Below are positions 1 through 12,324 of a stretch of 64,000 bases of DNA, in pieces. The notes under the pieces were generated by a model that had not been told where the DNA came from, ran no database searches, and saw only the letters and a program-made list of their open reading frames with translations. Each line of letters begins with the position of its first letter. Position 1 is the stretch's first letter. A program made the position numbers and the translations under genes. Source of the stretch: Chrysemys picta bellii (taxonomy: Eukaryota > Chordata > Testudines > Emydidae); assembly GCF_011386835.1 (NCBI RefSeq), contig NC_088795.1, forward strand, positions 17,981,941 to 18,045,940. The letters run 5' to 3'.

Positions 1-1908
1 GAGCCCAGAGTTAGAGGGAAGCATGTAGTTGTGCTGCCCCAGGAGCATCCTAGGAGGGAGACGGAGAGAGTGTCATAACTTCCTTCCAGGTTCTCTTGTT
101 GCTCCACAACTGCACCAGATCTGTACCTAGGGCAGCATACATTTCCCCAGCCCACCTATGCTGACCACTGGAGCCAGGTTCTGCCACTGTTGCTCCCTCA
201 CCCATTACTTGAGCAAGGCAGGGACTTGGTGGTGGCTCTGGTGCCTTTTGCTGGTACCCATGCAGATAGCAAGCACAAGAGCATAAACCTTGCACCGCCA
301 TGCTAGCCAGGCCAAAACTGGATCCTCTTTCTCTATGTCCAGTCAGGATTCTACAGGCCCTCTTTCTATTTTGCCGTCTCTTTCTATCCTATGTCACTCC
401 CAACGCCTGCTGCAAAATATGTGCATTAGCATATGCCTTTAACCAGGGAACTGAGTTCATTGATACGTGTATCATTAGGAACAACATTTCTTAGCGCCAT
501 CGGGCAATTATAGGGTTTCTAATTTATCTTTTTGTGAGTATTGCAGCCCAAAGGGTTGCCACATCATGCACTAATCAGACTGGATTTGCCAGGGAACCAG
601 TTAACTGGATTCATCTGCATTGGTTTATATAAACAGTAGCAAGATATTGGAAAATTTTGTTAAGTCTAGAGCCATTCACTTATCTCAGTACTCAGAGATT
701 CTGCTTTAGTGCAGAGTCAATGCTTTAAAGATGAACTTTTTTTGGACTAGCACAGAATCAGAAGCTCTTGGCAGCCACAAGGAGCAAAACTATTTTTAGG
801 GGAATACGTGTTTGTTTTTTAATAACAAATTTTCATTCCTGTAGGTTTTTTGGTTTTAAATTAGTTCAAGAATTACAGCAGCTTTTTTACAGTAAAGAAA
901 CTCTAATGAATTAAGACTCACTTAATAGCGAGGGGGGAAAAGGTAATTAACATGTGGAATACACTGCCCAAAACAGCAGCAAAAGTTGCCATAGTGGGAG
1001 ACTAGGATGCTCAGGAGGTTTGTAACGGACTAGAGAGCTTTCAACTTTCGCCTGCCAGCTGAAATCCAGCCCAGAAAAGTTGCAACCAAAATTTGTGACC
1101 ATGTCCTGACTGTTTAATGGCACACATGAAATAAGACTGATGGTCTTAATCCAGGTCCCAAGACAGACATCCCCATCAAAAAACTGGCAGTCTCTGTAGA
1201 GAGGCCGTGAGCTCAATAGGTCAAGAAGAGGAACTACCCTCTCAGACTGAAGAGGTGGTCTTTCCAAAACAAGGTGAAACACACTGGTGTTCAATGCAGG
1301 GCAATTTACCCTGCTTCTGTGCCTCTCATGCCGTGTCTGTGGCTAAAGATGACTGTAGTATCTAGGGCTGTCACTCAGAAAAAAATCCAGAGAAAATGAA
1401 AATGTTCCTAAAGAGTTAGGCAAAATACTAGGGAAAGACCAGGGAGTGTATATGCTTTTCAAGCCAGGGACCATGTCTTTGTATAGGTTTGTACAGCACC
1501 TAGCACAATAGGACTCCAATCCTGGGTGCTACTCAGTGCTTAGTTTGTAAGATGTGCCAAGGCTTAAGCAATTGTTTTACGTTCATAACTGATGCAGCAA
1601 ACCCAGAGGTGCCGGGTCTATGAACTGCTAAGTCTAGACTGGTGCTACTCTAGGACATAAATAAAAGGTACCAAGTAGTAGTTAAAAGAATGGAGAACCC
1701 TACATGCCTTGCAGGGCTCCTCTCCATTCTGAAATGTTGCCATGTTAAGGGGCATGCAAAGGAGTAAATAGCACAAAGATATATCGAAGTTTAGTCCCTT
1801 TGTCAAAACTGCAGTTTTGAAGTTTTAACAAGTTCTAGAAGTGTTCCGTTTCCTTTTTCCTGCTGTAAACATTTGGCAGTATTCTTTCAGAAAGTGCTTA
1901 GTTTTATT
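1..1908. other. Non-coding stretch with no gene recognised
   Basis: No open frame here looks like a protein. Frames on both strands are short and have no splice-flanked coding character. Around 1463-1530 there is a degenerate piece of an old interspersed repeat, with a phrase about a tabulated 'cagcacctagcacaatagg' type that recurs in other vertebrate genomes. Nothing else is supported. Confidence 0.6.
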
Positions 1909-1916
1909 AGCTACAT

Positions 1917-2566
1917 CGGGGTAGGCAACCTATGGCATGTGTGCCAAAGGCGGCACGCGAGCTGATTTTCAGTGGCACTCACACTGCCCGAATCCTGGCC
2001 ACTGGTTCAGGCAGCTCTGCATTTTAATTTAATTTTAAATGAAGCTTCTTAAACATTTAAAAAATCTTATTTACTTTACATACAATAGTTTAGTTATATA
2101 TTATAGACCAGGGATCGGCAACCTTTGGCACGCGGCTCGCCAGGGTAAGCACCCTGGCGGGCCGGGCAGGTTTGTTTATCTGCCGCGTCCGCAGGTTCGG
2201 CCGATCGCGTCTCCCACTGGCCGCGGTTCACTGCTCCATGCCAATGGGGGCTGCAGGAAGTGGTGGCCAGCACATCCCTCGGCCCGCGCCGCTTCCCGCA
2301 GCCCCCATTGGCCTGGAGCAGTGAACCGCGGCCAGTGGGAGCCGCGATCGGCCGAACCTGCGGACACGGCAGATAAACAAACCTGCCCGGCCCGCCAGGG
2401 TGCTTACCCTGGCGAGCCGCGTGCCAAAGGTTGCCAATCCCTGTTATAGACTTATAGAAAGAGACCTTCTAAAAACGTTGAAATGTATGACTGGCACGTG
2501 AAACCTTAAGTTAGAGTGAATAAATGAAGACTTGGCACACCACTTCTGAAAGGTTGCCGACCCCTG
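1917..2566. mobile_element. hAT-type DNA transposon, host of a nested hAT element
   Basis: The ends are cggggtaggcaacc and ggttgccgacccctg, a terminal inverted repeat of the CAGGGGTNGGCAACC type. The element is flanked by a perfect 8-bp direct duplication, agctacat, at 1909-1916 and 2567-2574. An 8-bp target duplication with CAGGG-like ends is the hAT signature. No transposase frame remains. The internal AT-rich segment at 2030-2100 and the right part at 2452-2566 belong to this element, and the centre is interrupted by a second hAT at 2109-2443. Confidence 0.85.
2109..2443. mobile_element. Nested, nearly palindromic hAT MITE
   Basis: This 335-bp GC-rich element begins cagggatcggcaacctttgg and ends with the inverse, ccaaaggttgccaatccctg. 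It is flanked by a perfect 8-bp duplication, ttatagac, at 2101-2108 and 2444-2451. Most of its length is an inverted repeat: the left arm around 2130-2270 is nearly the reverse complement of 2290-2430, so transcripts would fold into one long hairpin. Open frames here are shadows of this GC-rich hairpin on both strands. Confidence 0.9.
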
Positions 2567-2574
2567 AGCTACAT

Positions 2575-3003
2575 GAAAGTAGAATCCTTAATGGTCAAAA
2601 GATATAAAGGAGTATGATGGTATAACCAGTAATTAAGTCAAACGTTTTAGCGTTATTCCAATGATAAAACAATAATTTTGGAGGGAAAGATAGTTACCTG
2701 ATAGAAACAAACCATCTAACTCTAATGGGAAAAATCACCATGATTTCATAAAGGAGGAAACAAAGTAGGTGGAAAGAAAAGTATATGTCACAGTATAAAA
2801 GAACCACAAATTGCAGAAGGTGATAAATCATCACCTAATAAATCTCACCTGCTTTTTAGCATTTTCCATTAAATAGGAAGAGGTCAAAAATGTAAATCAA
2901 AAGATCAGAATAAATTATAAATATGAATACTGTACATCATTTAACTCACCACACTTTAGTATGTTAAAAGAGTCTTAAAACTCCTCTCCCATACTAAAGC
3001 TTG
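2575..3003. other. AT-rich non-coding stretch
   Basis: I see no gene, repeat boundary or regulatory motif that I can support between the hAT element and the next DNA element. Confidence 0.5.
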
Positions 3004-3258
3004 AGGGTAGGTCTACACTTACCTCCGGGTCCGGCGGTAAGCAATCGATCTTCTGGGATTGATCCCGGAAGTGCTCGCCGTCGACGCCGGTACTCCAGCT
3101 CGGCGAGAGGAGTACGCGGCATCGACGGGGGAGCCTGCCTGCCGCGTCTGGACCCGCGGTAAGTTCGAACTAAGGTACTTCAAATTCAGCTACGTTATTA
3201 ACGTAGCTGAATTTGCGTACCTTAGTTCGAAGTGGGGGGTTAGTGTGGACCAGGCCTG
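3004..3258 (+). mobile_element. Non-autonomous DNA transposon, GTCTACACT-ended family, copy 1
   Basis: The left end reads ggtaggtctacacttacctc and the right end tagtgtggaccaggcct, giving an imperfect inverted repeat GGTCTACACT / GGTCCACACT. Inside lie CpG-rich segments with gtcgac and gatcgat motifs and a short palindrome, cagctacgttattaacgtagctg, at about 3187-3209. The same body recurs inverted at about 32060-32340, which shows it is a dispersed repeat. A TGAG-like match flanks both ends but is too short to call as a target duplication. The small open frame across it is not a gene. Confidence 0.75.
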
Positions 3259-4239
3259 AGTTACATCTGGCCTGGTGGCTGTTTCCTTTTCAAGTACAAG
3301 CAGTATGTCATCAGCTCCATCAAAGTGTTTTGTTATCTTGAATGGCAGAGACAGTTAGTCCTTTAACTTGTTTTTGCCTATCACATAACAAAACTCAGAA
3401 ATCCCTTAGATACTCAGTGCATGTTACCTGCATCTATGGCTTTCAGCCAAAGTTTCAAAGATAGATGCATAAGGATAGGTTTTCATAAGTGATTTAGGTA
3501 CATGTGTTCACTGAAGTCAATGGGAATTGTGGTCCTAAGTCAGTCAGGCACTTTTGAAAATCCCGTCCTTGGCCAACTAAATATGGATTTAGGAGCCTAA
3601 AGCCAGGCTCCTATTTTTGAAAATGTTGGTCTTCATCTTTATTTTGTAGATCATGCAGTGGCAGAGAAAGTGGCACAGATGAGATCTCTAATTGGTCTTT
3701 TCTCCTCTTTAGTTTGTATGAGCCTGAAAGGAAATATTAGACACATGGTGACTGAGCACTAAGCGGGGGAGGGGCATGCCCCAATCCTGCAAGCAGCTTT
3801 AACTACTATGGACTTTGATTGGGTTTGGGAGCAGAGGGCAAGCACCAGCTTGTGGAAAGTGAGCAGCACTTCTGAGGTCAGGATTATGGTCAGCGGTGGA
3901 GGAGTGGCAGAAAGAAGCTGACGCCAATACAGCTACTTGGTGAAATTATCCAATTGTTGTTTAAAATTAGATTACAATTTTTAATTTTTTTTTAATCCAA
4001 ACAGCGGGGAATCCAGTTTGCAACTAGAGACTAAACAAAAGAAACTAACATAGACAGCCCAGAAATAGTGATATGATCAGCAGAACTTTCCACGACATCA
4101 ATCATAAGCATGTGCAGCAAGTAGTCACTGAAGCAAGTAAAGTGACCTTAAATGCCCCTCCACTGTGTACTTGTTAGCTTCTCCTGATTGATGTCATGCA
4201 GAAGACATGATCCATCATTGCTCATAGGAGGCGTTCTTG
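3259..4239. other. Non-coding stretch with an old repeat fragment
   Basis: Positions about 3470-3625 carry a degenerate repeat with phrases such as 'gtcaatgggaattgtgg' and 'taggagcctaaagcc'. Related phrases recur at 6660-6850, 23110-23290, 27230-27310 and 56380-56460. Nothing else is recognised. Confidence 0.45.
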
Positions 4240-5200
4240 GTTCCGCCCCCTCTTGGAGGTTACTACAGGAGTACTACAATTTTAAAAAATTATAAAGTAT
4301 TAAAGTGAACTCAGGGGAAAAGTTTGACTGTTACAGGGCACACCACTCCCTGTTGTCTGGCGCCTCCTCCTCGTCACTTTGGGGATTAGCTTGAGTTCAA
4401 GGCCCTCCTTCCGTGGTTGCTTTCTCCCATCTTGACTCGATCCGCTGCTCCGCTCACTCTCAGATCTGTAGCTCTCTCCTCGTGGCTTGGCCCTCCAACC
4501 AGGTCACTTAAGTCCTCCCCTTCCAGGGAATCACAATCTTTCCAGCCCCTGCTGGCTGGCTAGCATCTCCCACACTCTTAGCCACTACCTACTGGCTGGG
4601 GCGGGTGGGGGAGGAGACACCCGCATTTACCCACTGCTCTGGGTCCTGGCTAGGGTGACCAGATAGCAACTGTGAAAAAACAGGACAGGAGGTGGGGGGT
4701 AATAGGCAGCTATATAAGAAAAAGTCCCCCAAAATGGGACTGTCCCTATAAAAATGGGACATCTGGTCACCCTAGTCCTAGCCCAGGGACCCTGTGGATA
4801 GCTGCCTCCTGCTGCACCTCTAATTTTTCTCACCACTGCTACGATCCCCTGGACCACTTCCCCGTGGCCCCAGAACCTTTTTTGCCCTTATGTCTGGACA
4901 CAGCTGCTCAGTCCCTATAGCCAATCAGCAGCTCTCTTTTGCTCCCACAGTCCCTTTCAGCAACTGACCCGTCGCTGGTGCTTGCTTTCTTTCAGCCAGC
5001 TAGGGACACAGTCCTCACCCCTGGGACTCCCAGCAGCAGCTGGCCCTGCTCTGCGCTGCAGTTCCCTTTATGTAAGCCTGCAGGGCCCTGAGAGGATGCA
5101 GCCAATAGGAGAGAGGCTGCAAGGAGCGCCCAAAGCAGTCTGTCTAGGCCTCTTTTAACTCTTTACATGCCAGTGTGGGGCAGACGCCCTATCACAACGG
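4240..5200. repeat. GC-rich LTR-like interspersed repeat, copy 1
   Basis: This pyrimidine-rich, CpG-containing block ends with a motif around 5163-5195 (ctttacatgccagtgtgggg, then gacgccctatcacaac). A closely similar motif (aaccctccagggctagtgtgggg, then aatgcctcctcattgtcat) ends the block at about 38330-39080. Both blocks share a general layout of short Cys/Ser-poor pyrimidine tracts and lack coding potential. I infer a solo-LTR-like or unclassified long repeat family; the boundaries are approximate. A TA-flanked MITE is inserted at 4653-4772. Confidence 0.45.
4653..4772 (+). mobile_element. TA-flanked 120-bp MITE, copy 1
   Basis: The ends are gggtgaccag and ctggtcaccc, a perfect 10-bp inverted repeat bounded by TA on both sides (4651-4652 and 4773-4774). 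The interior has a characteristic pair of short phrases, one on each arm, related to 'aaatgggactgtccctataaa'. Near-identical copies are at 47246-47365 and, inverted, at 50347-50465. TA target duplication suggests mobilisation by a Tc1/mariner-type transposase; this is inferred because no transposase is present. Confidence 0.85.
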
Positions 5201-6204
5201 CCACAAGAGACAAAGTTACAAAGCTTTTCCCTTCCAGCTGCCAGAGATGGGCGAAAACTCAAATGCTTTAAGGTTCTAATTCAACTTTAAATATTTAATC
5301 AAAATGTTTCGCAAGACACTTCAGAACTTTGCAATAAAATATTATTTCCCCCAAGGCAAATGACTAAAGCCCCAATCCTGACGAGAGTTACCTATATGCT
5401 TGATTTTACACACGGCTAATAGTCACACAATGATATCTTTGTAGGATCAAAGTGAAAGAATGCAACCAGAGGATTGGATAACACATTTTGTAATAGGAAA
5501 AGAAGCCTTTCGCCCCAAGTTGGTACAGCCCATCAGCTGATACCATCTTATCAGCCTGCATGAAATAAGTATGGTAGCATCAATAAGTTATTTGGACAGG
5601 TCACAAAAACCCATGACCATAACTGTCCTTTTTTTTAATCCCAATAGCCTCAGGAAAGAGGTAGGGCTAGACTATACGTGTAGACTGAAATACTCTCCTA
5701 TTCCTAGTAGTGATCCTTCTATATCAAGTTGGAGGCACACTGTTGGAGTGGTGTGAAGGAAATTTGCTCTGACTTTGTATTTATTTTCTTAAAAATCATT
5801 AGAAATTGGATTGGATTGTTATGGATTTTTTTTTAAACCATGTTGACAGCATTATAGTCTGCAGCTGTAGCCTCTGTATAATAAAACTGGTGATTTGCAA
5901 CACTGTAACATTTCACACTAAAGAAGTTAACATGCAATTATTAATTTATCACAAATGAAAGTTCATTGTTTTACTGGAGAGTAAAACCATTACTAAACAC
6001 CAAGGGACCTATTCAGGAACAAAGCATGCTCTATTTGCTCTAATTTTGCCACAAAGTTTCCTGCATAGGCAGCACATTTTAGTTTTCTTTGAGCGCAGAA
6101 CTGGGGCACCTCCAACATCCCCGAACTTAGGAAAAATTTCTTACCTCGAGTTCCCTTCATATGCTCACTACCTTGACATATGGAGTTATTGGTATAGAAA
6201 CAAC
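5201..6204. other. Non-coding stretch
   Basis: AT-rich sequence. A short degenerate piece of the old 'cccaatcctg' repeat type lies at about 5368-5410. No gene is recognised. Confidence 0.5.
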
Positions 6205-6598
6205 TTCTTGGGATGGAGAAGGTCTGCAGAAGAGAAGAATGAGGGAGGATTTGATAGCTGCTTTCAATTACCTGAAAGGGGGTTCCAAAGAGGATGGGTC
6301 TAGACTGTTCTCAGTGGTACCAGATGACAGAACAAGGAGTAATGATCTCAAGTTGCAGTGAGAGGGGTTTAGGTTGGCTATTAGGAAACACTTTTTCACT
6401 AGGAGGGTGGTGAAGCACTGGAATGGGTTACCTAGGGAGGTGGTGGAATCTCCTTCCTTAGAGGTTTTTAAGGTCAGGCTTGACAAAGCCCTGGCTGGGA
6501 TGATTTAGTTGGGGATTGGTCCTGCTTTGAGCAGGGGGTTGGACTAGATGACCTCCTGAGGTCCCTTCCAACCTTGATATTCTATGATTCTATGAAGG
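6205..6598 (+). mobile_element. CR1 LINE 3' end, truncated
   Basis: Positions about 6210-6400 translate in pieces into the C-terminal part of CR1 ORF2: the run '[14 protein letters not shown]' followed by '[12 protein letters not shown]', then after an in-frame stop '[15 protein letters not shown]'. The 3' UTR follows, with the widely conserved CR1 tail (ttggggattggtcctgcttt, then gacctcctgaggtcccttcc). It ends in two copies of the ATTCTATG-type terminal repeat at about 6580-6596. The copy is 5'-truncated, as is usual for CR1, and carries stops and frameshifts, so it is dead. Confidence 0.9.
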
Positions 6599-9500
6599 TG
6601 GTGTTAATAGAGTACAAGGAAGTTTTAACTCCCCCTCCCCCCCCCCAAGACTGTTCTAGTTCTGTAGCTAAGCACAAGCACCTAAATTTTCAAAGTGACT
6701 AACAATTTTAGGTGCCCACTTTGAAACACCTTTTTTAAAAGGGCCTGATTTTCAGAAAGCAAGTGCTGAGCATTTTCAGAAAACCAGGTAACTTTAAAGT
6801 GTCTCAAGTTGGACACCTAAAAAGTCACTGGTCACTTTTCAAAAATTAGGCCAGGCTTTCAGCCTCCAAGACTGTTGCTCTAGCAGTTTTCACTAGCACT
6901 AAAAGAAAGAAAAAACGGGAAAGTAAAAGTGTGTTTTGTTTAAGAATTAAAATGCGTGTGTTATACCAAGAGCTTGTATACAATACATTACAGAGAGCTT
7001 TATAGAAGCTGGTGACACTGGCAATGAACTGACCTGAATACTTGAATTCTGACAGAGGACAATTTCGATGGTACTCCACCAGCAGCTCACTACAGTGTGG
7101 TGACAACTTTATCCCACCTTCTCCTGGCCATCTAACATTCCATTGATGCAGTCCAAAGTGATGCATAAATGGGAAAGCAGTCTCTTTTTTTTTTTTTTTT
7201 TTTGAGCAAATAATAAAAGTTCCAACCTTCATAATCCTAGCAAACAAGTACAACTGATAGGGATCAGAACTACTTTATCACAACTGAATGTTTTGGGAAC
7301 ACTGTACAGCTTCAGTACCCAACAATGCACTATTTTTGGTCCTCAGACATTAATATAGGTTCTTTAGCTTTGTGGGAGATAGCATCCCATCTATGGAATC
7401 CAAGATATTGATTTGCCTTTGGATTCACCCTGTACATGCTGTTATCCCACTGTAATTCAGTGGAATTTAATTTGAGATGATTATAGTGCTGGGAGTGCAG
7501 GCTGCTAATCATTCTTCACCACAGGAAGCCTCCTATAATCTGGGGAGAAAGTAGCTCTTATAAGGTGCAGGCCCAAAGAGCCTAGACTGGGAGGGGAGTG
7601 ATAGCCATTCACAGAAAAAGTCTAGGTACAGCAGTGGCCATTAAAATGGCAGCTTTAGCCAAGCGATGCTACACTGTTGGTGCAAATGGCCCCAAACACA
7701 AGGGGAAACTGCCCTAATTTACAGGGAAGTAGTAGAGGCTGTGTGCTTTAACTATTGGCAAATGGTGCCATTTTGTTAGCAGAGCTGCACGGGGCGGCAT
7801 GAGGAAACACAAGGAGAGTAATTCTTGCAGCATCTTCACCCACGTCCAAACCTGAGATTTTGAACCCTTCCTACCTTTTGGGTTCTGGCTCAACCCCAAA
7901 ATTTTCAGACACTATTTTCAATTCAGGACCTCAAATCTGTCCCCTGCCTCCAAAATTTGAGGACAAGGAATAAATCCCTGTGGCTGTAAGACTGAGTTTT
8001 GGGGGTTACTTTTAAGTATCAATGATAAATTGACTGTCTTCCTGGACTATCTCCAGGTTTTACATATAGGACTTTGACATCTTAGAACACCAGAGGTGTA
8101 AGGGTCAAACATGTTGCCCCTTTGACAAAAACCCCAGTGGAATGATTAGGCGAAACTCAGCAAGTCGGAATTCACCGTTTCCTTGCTTCTGTCTGGGTTT
8201 TTCCCTTACATAGAGGAAGATATGGTACATGGTCTCCGAGAGCAAACAAAGCAACACAAACATTAAATAAAAATGGTTATTTTCTCAGTGTTCACTTATT
8301 TTCAGGCTAGTAAAAGCAGCCTCACATTTTAGTTGATAGCTTGCTATCTGCTTCTGCCCAATGTGTCAGATATTGATAAACTCGGAATTAAAAAGAAGAA
8401 GAATGCCTCCTCCCTACCTCCCATCTCTCCTCAGTCAAAGCCTTATATAGACACATTTCAACCTGTCTTCAATAGCAATAAAATGAAGTCCTAAGTGCTC
8501 CTTCTTCACAGCTCAAGAAATCAAATCAATCCATCCTTCACTAGCTTCATGCATCATCATCATAGTGATAACAGAAAACAAACATGGCAATTTATCAATT
8601 TATCAAAGCTTATTGGTAGTGAGGAATAAAAGCAGAAGTTAACCAGACTGATTTTCATAAGCCAGGCAGAGCTGAGAAAACACTAACGTTTGTTTTGTCC
8701 AGGGAACGAAGAAAACACAACACAAACTCCATATTTCTGTAACACAGAGGAGTCATTTTCACAAGAGGGATTTTTAATTACTTATTTTTATCTGCAGGAG
8801 GCTGTCATCTTAAACTTCATGACACTGAACACAGAAATCACCGGGCACTATAGTGAGAATATAGCCACTTAGCAAGAAGGGTGATCACAAGGCACACAAA
8901 ATAGAAGGCAGAGTAATGCAAACAACTTCAGAAACAATCGGCATGTTATTGACTTTCAGTGCTCTGTAAAAGGGTTGCCAATAAGTTGGTGTTTACACAG
9001 ACAACGCTAAAGAGATATAATGTTCAAGTGTCTCCATAATAATGAATAATGTTATATTTCTCCCTTCTTTGCTTCCTGGCACATCCACTCAAATAAATGC
9101 ATATTACCAGAGTAAATAATTATGTACATTTTTCTCCTTCATAAACTGGATACCATAGTCAGAAAAGATCAAGTTGTGTTTGCCTCTCTCACACAAGTGA
9201 CCCCATTGATTTCAAAATCCTCACCATTTGGCACAGAACGGCTTTACTTTAGAATGTTTAAGGAACAGCTCTGGATGCATGTTTAGAACACTTTAGTATT
9301 TAAAAAGATAGTTTCTACTATTAAATTCAAATGTGGCTGGATGCATTTAATTAAAATAGCCTCTCAGCCAAGGATCACAGACTCAAGACATCTTTCTCCA
9401 TTGTTGTTGTGCTATTCCCCACAATCGTATGGGAAATTTATTAACAGCCAAGAATCAGGAGGAAATAAACATGTCCTCCTAACTAGAAGGATGAGTTTAG

Positions 9501-12324
9501 ATCTCACAGTGGTCTCCTCTTTGCTGAATAAATCACCTATGGCCTGGGTCCAAGCAATTTGCTCTTTTGCCCTGACTCCTTTTCCTCAGGGCCTGAAGTT
9601 GTTTGCTGATCAAAGTCACATGGCCAAAAGCTGGATTCTGGTCTGTCTCTCAAGTAACATGTGAGAAGTGGAAATGTGTCCTAAGAGGTGGTGTCTTTCA
9701 TCCATCACCCTGTGTTGCAGGATTTAGAAATCAGATCTCACACAATAAGAACTCAAAGATCTCCCCAGTTAACAAGAGTGACAAAGTTTAAAAAGCGATT
9801 TAGCTGCCCTGCTTATGGGACCACTGCCTGCCAGCACATTATAAATCAACATTGCTCTAAAAGAGGAGCCAGACGAAAAGTCTTCTCCCACAAAAGCAGA
9901 ACAGATCTCTGCCAGTGATTCATGAATTTTCTGCTCCATTTTCTCCAACGAGCTTCTCTCTTCCATTTTTATCATTAGTGAGGGGACAAACTAATTTAAG
10001 AAATTCCTCTAGAGGCTTAGTGGTAGATTGTGCTGCATGATAGATACACAGAAAGCTAGGATGTTGGAAGACCTAACAGTTCACCTATGCAGCCTAGGTA
10101 GCTCATTAGAACGGAGTACTCTGCCTTAAGCGATGACCATCCTCCTCCTATTGTGTTTTCTCCAAACTAGGACCTATGTATTGAGCTGAACTGCCATCCA
10201 CAGTCTCAGATCACTAGCACTCCATGCGGATGAGCTCACTTTACACGTCTTCTCAGAAAGACCTGGGGTTTTGCTTAAATTTAACACCAGGTCTGAGACT
10301 ATCTAAGCACACTAATTTTGGGAGACACCAAGAGCCTGATCCAAACCCGACTGAAGTCAATGGAAAGACTCCCATTAACTTCAAAGAGCTTTGCATACAG
10401 CTCCAAGAGATGTGTCCAAAGTCACTCAGCAAGCCAATGGTAGAACTAGGACCAGAATCCAAATCTTTTCAGAATGGGTATAGTCTGAATTTCTCACACA
10501 CTACAGTGCCAGCTCAGCTCTGCGCTGTCTCGGGAGGTGAGTGCTGCGGCTGACAATATGGGGAGCAGTTATTTCCCTCCACATCCTCGTTGTAATTGGC
10601 TCAAGGGTAGGACAAGGTTCCCATGTAGTCGCAGTCTGACCCAGAGCACACTTGAGTGAGGCTATTCAGATGACAGATTCAACCTCGCCCCAAATTAGGA
10701 CCCAGTTCTACAAGGTTCAGAATGTCAAAGAGAGCCGAGGGTGCTCAGCACCTCAAAGTACCAGGCCCTAAGAGAACGCAAATTTACTGTAACAGCAGTG
10801 GAGACAGATGCAAGAGTCGGATCCATCTTCCCACTGAAGTCAATGGAAATGTTGCCATTGAACGCAATGAAAAACAGGTTCGGGACTGTTATGAAACATC
10901 TTAAAGGCTGTTTGTTTTGCAATTTAAGTTCTCATTTCAAAACTAACAATGTTCCTTTAAAAAAAAATTAGGAAAAGAAGTTTCTGAAACTGCAACAATA
11001 GTAATCTCCATGCTCTAATGTCCACTATGGGAACCAACTTCTCCTCTCCCAGAAGAGCCTCTGATCAGGCACTCATCATCCGGGAACTCTTGGTTCTTCT
11101 CCACTGCATGTTTCATGAACTCTTCAGAGTTTATCAGAAGCAAAAACATTTCTGTTTTTCTAAATTCAACCTCTCCTGTTAGCAAGGGGATAAAAAGAAA
11201 CCGAAAAGCCCAGCCTGATGGAAAGCTTTAATTAGCCTGGCCCATCATATTCAGTCTCCGCATGCAGTCTCCATAAGCCCAAACCTTATTCCTGAGCATA
11301 TTGATTATTCATATAATTAGAGGACAATGAAACAAGCTGTCCTATACATAGAGGGAGCTCTTTAAATCTACTGTGATGTGAAATAAACATGAAGCTGTCA
11401 AAGAAAATAAGCGGCGACAGTCTAACCTAATTTGCTGATAATGATAGCGGTTAGAAAAAGGCTTCGTGCTGTTCCATCTCACTGGGACTTAAATAGTCTG
11501 GTGCTGTGCCGTCACATGAGGACAGGGGAAAGGAGTAGAACCCAGGCCCTGAAACAGGAAAACAGCTACTTCCAATAACTAAATAGAAGGAGCCTGCATG
11601 ACACCGAATTATAAATACCTTGCCCGTGTGCTCCGAGATCTGTACCAGCTACCTGTTGAATTCTAGGTGCAGCTTACGTTGTTATCAGTATTATTTAATA
11701 TTTACAACAGGGCCTAGCGGCTCTAGTCAACACTACAGCCCCATTGTGCTGGGCACAGCATACACGACACTCCGCACTCTGAAGAGTTTACAACCTAAGA
11801 AGTGGTGCTAGAATGGTTTGGGGTCTGGCTAACTTAGGGCCTGATCCAGTGCCCGCTGACTACACCGGGCATCGGATCAGGTCTTAGAGACAGTCTCTTT
11901 CCTTGTGCAATGCTGCTGTAGCTTAGACATCTCCGCTAATAGCCCCCGGCTTAAATGGAGCGAGATGGTGGCAGGGAGTATTTGGTGAGGGTTCTTTGAC
12001 TTTGGAATTTCCCCCCTACCCTGTTTCAACAGAATCTGGTTTCATGCCCTAGAAGAAAAGCTGTAAAATTCCCCAGTTCACCCAGCCTTATCCCCAGGGG
12101 ATGGGGAAGAAGATTAAAGGATCAGGGTACAGTGGCAATGGGAGCCATGCTAATGGTCACGTACGAGGTATGGTTTTACTATTTAATCAGGTGTGTTTTG
12201 TATTCTGATGGAGTCAGTATTTATAATATAGATGATATGCCTGGAGCTGGAGATAGGCACAGATCGAAAATCTAAATAAAACAATGGAAACGAAAATAGG
12301 AGGAGGTCAGGAGGAGAGGCACTC
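6599..12324. other. Non-coding stretch with scattered old repeats
   Basis: No gene is supported. About 6660-6850 holds old repeat sequence with 'aggtgcccactttgaaa'-type phrases. A poly-T run sits at 7187-7203. About 10390-10480 matches the 3' part of a MIR SINE in minus orientation. About 11690-11800 carries a degenerate repeat that includes 'ccccattgtgctgggcacag', also seen near 29283 and 34140. Positions about 11200-11470 are free of recognisable repeats and look like a possible conserved non-coding element, for which I have no proof. Confidence 0.5.
10390..10480 (-). repeat. MIR-type SINE relic
   Basis: The phrase 'caaagtcactcagcaagcca' followed by 'tagaactaggaccagaatcc' corresponds to the tRNA-derived/core part of MIR read on the opposite strand (compare the usual 'ccaaggtcacacagctagta' and 'agagccgggattcgaaccc'). 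It is heavily diverged and its ends are approximate. Confidence 0.55.

Noticed and set aside
2039..2449. 136-codon frame and its antisense partners
   Set aside because: They cover the palindromic hAT MITE; frames on both strands reflect its GC-rich hairpin, and no transposase motif is present.
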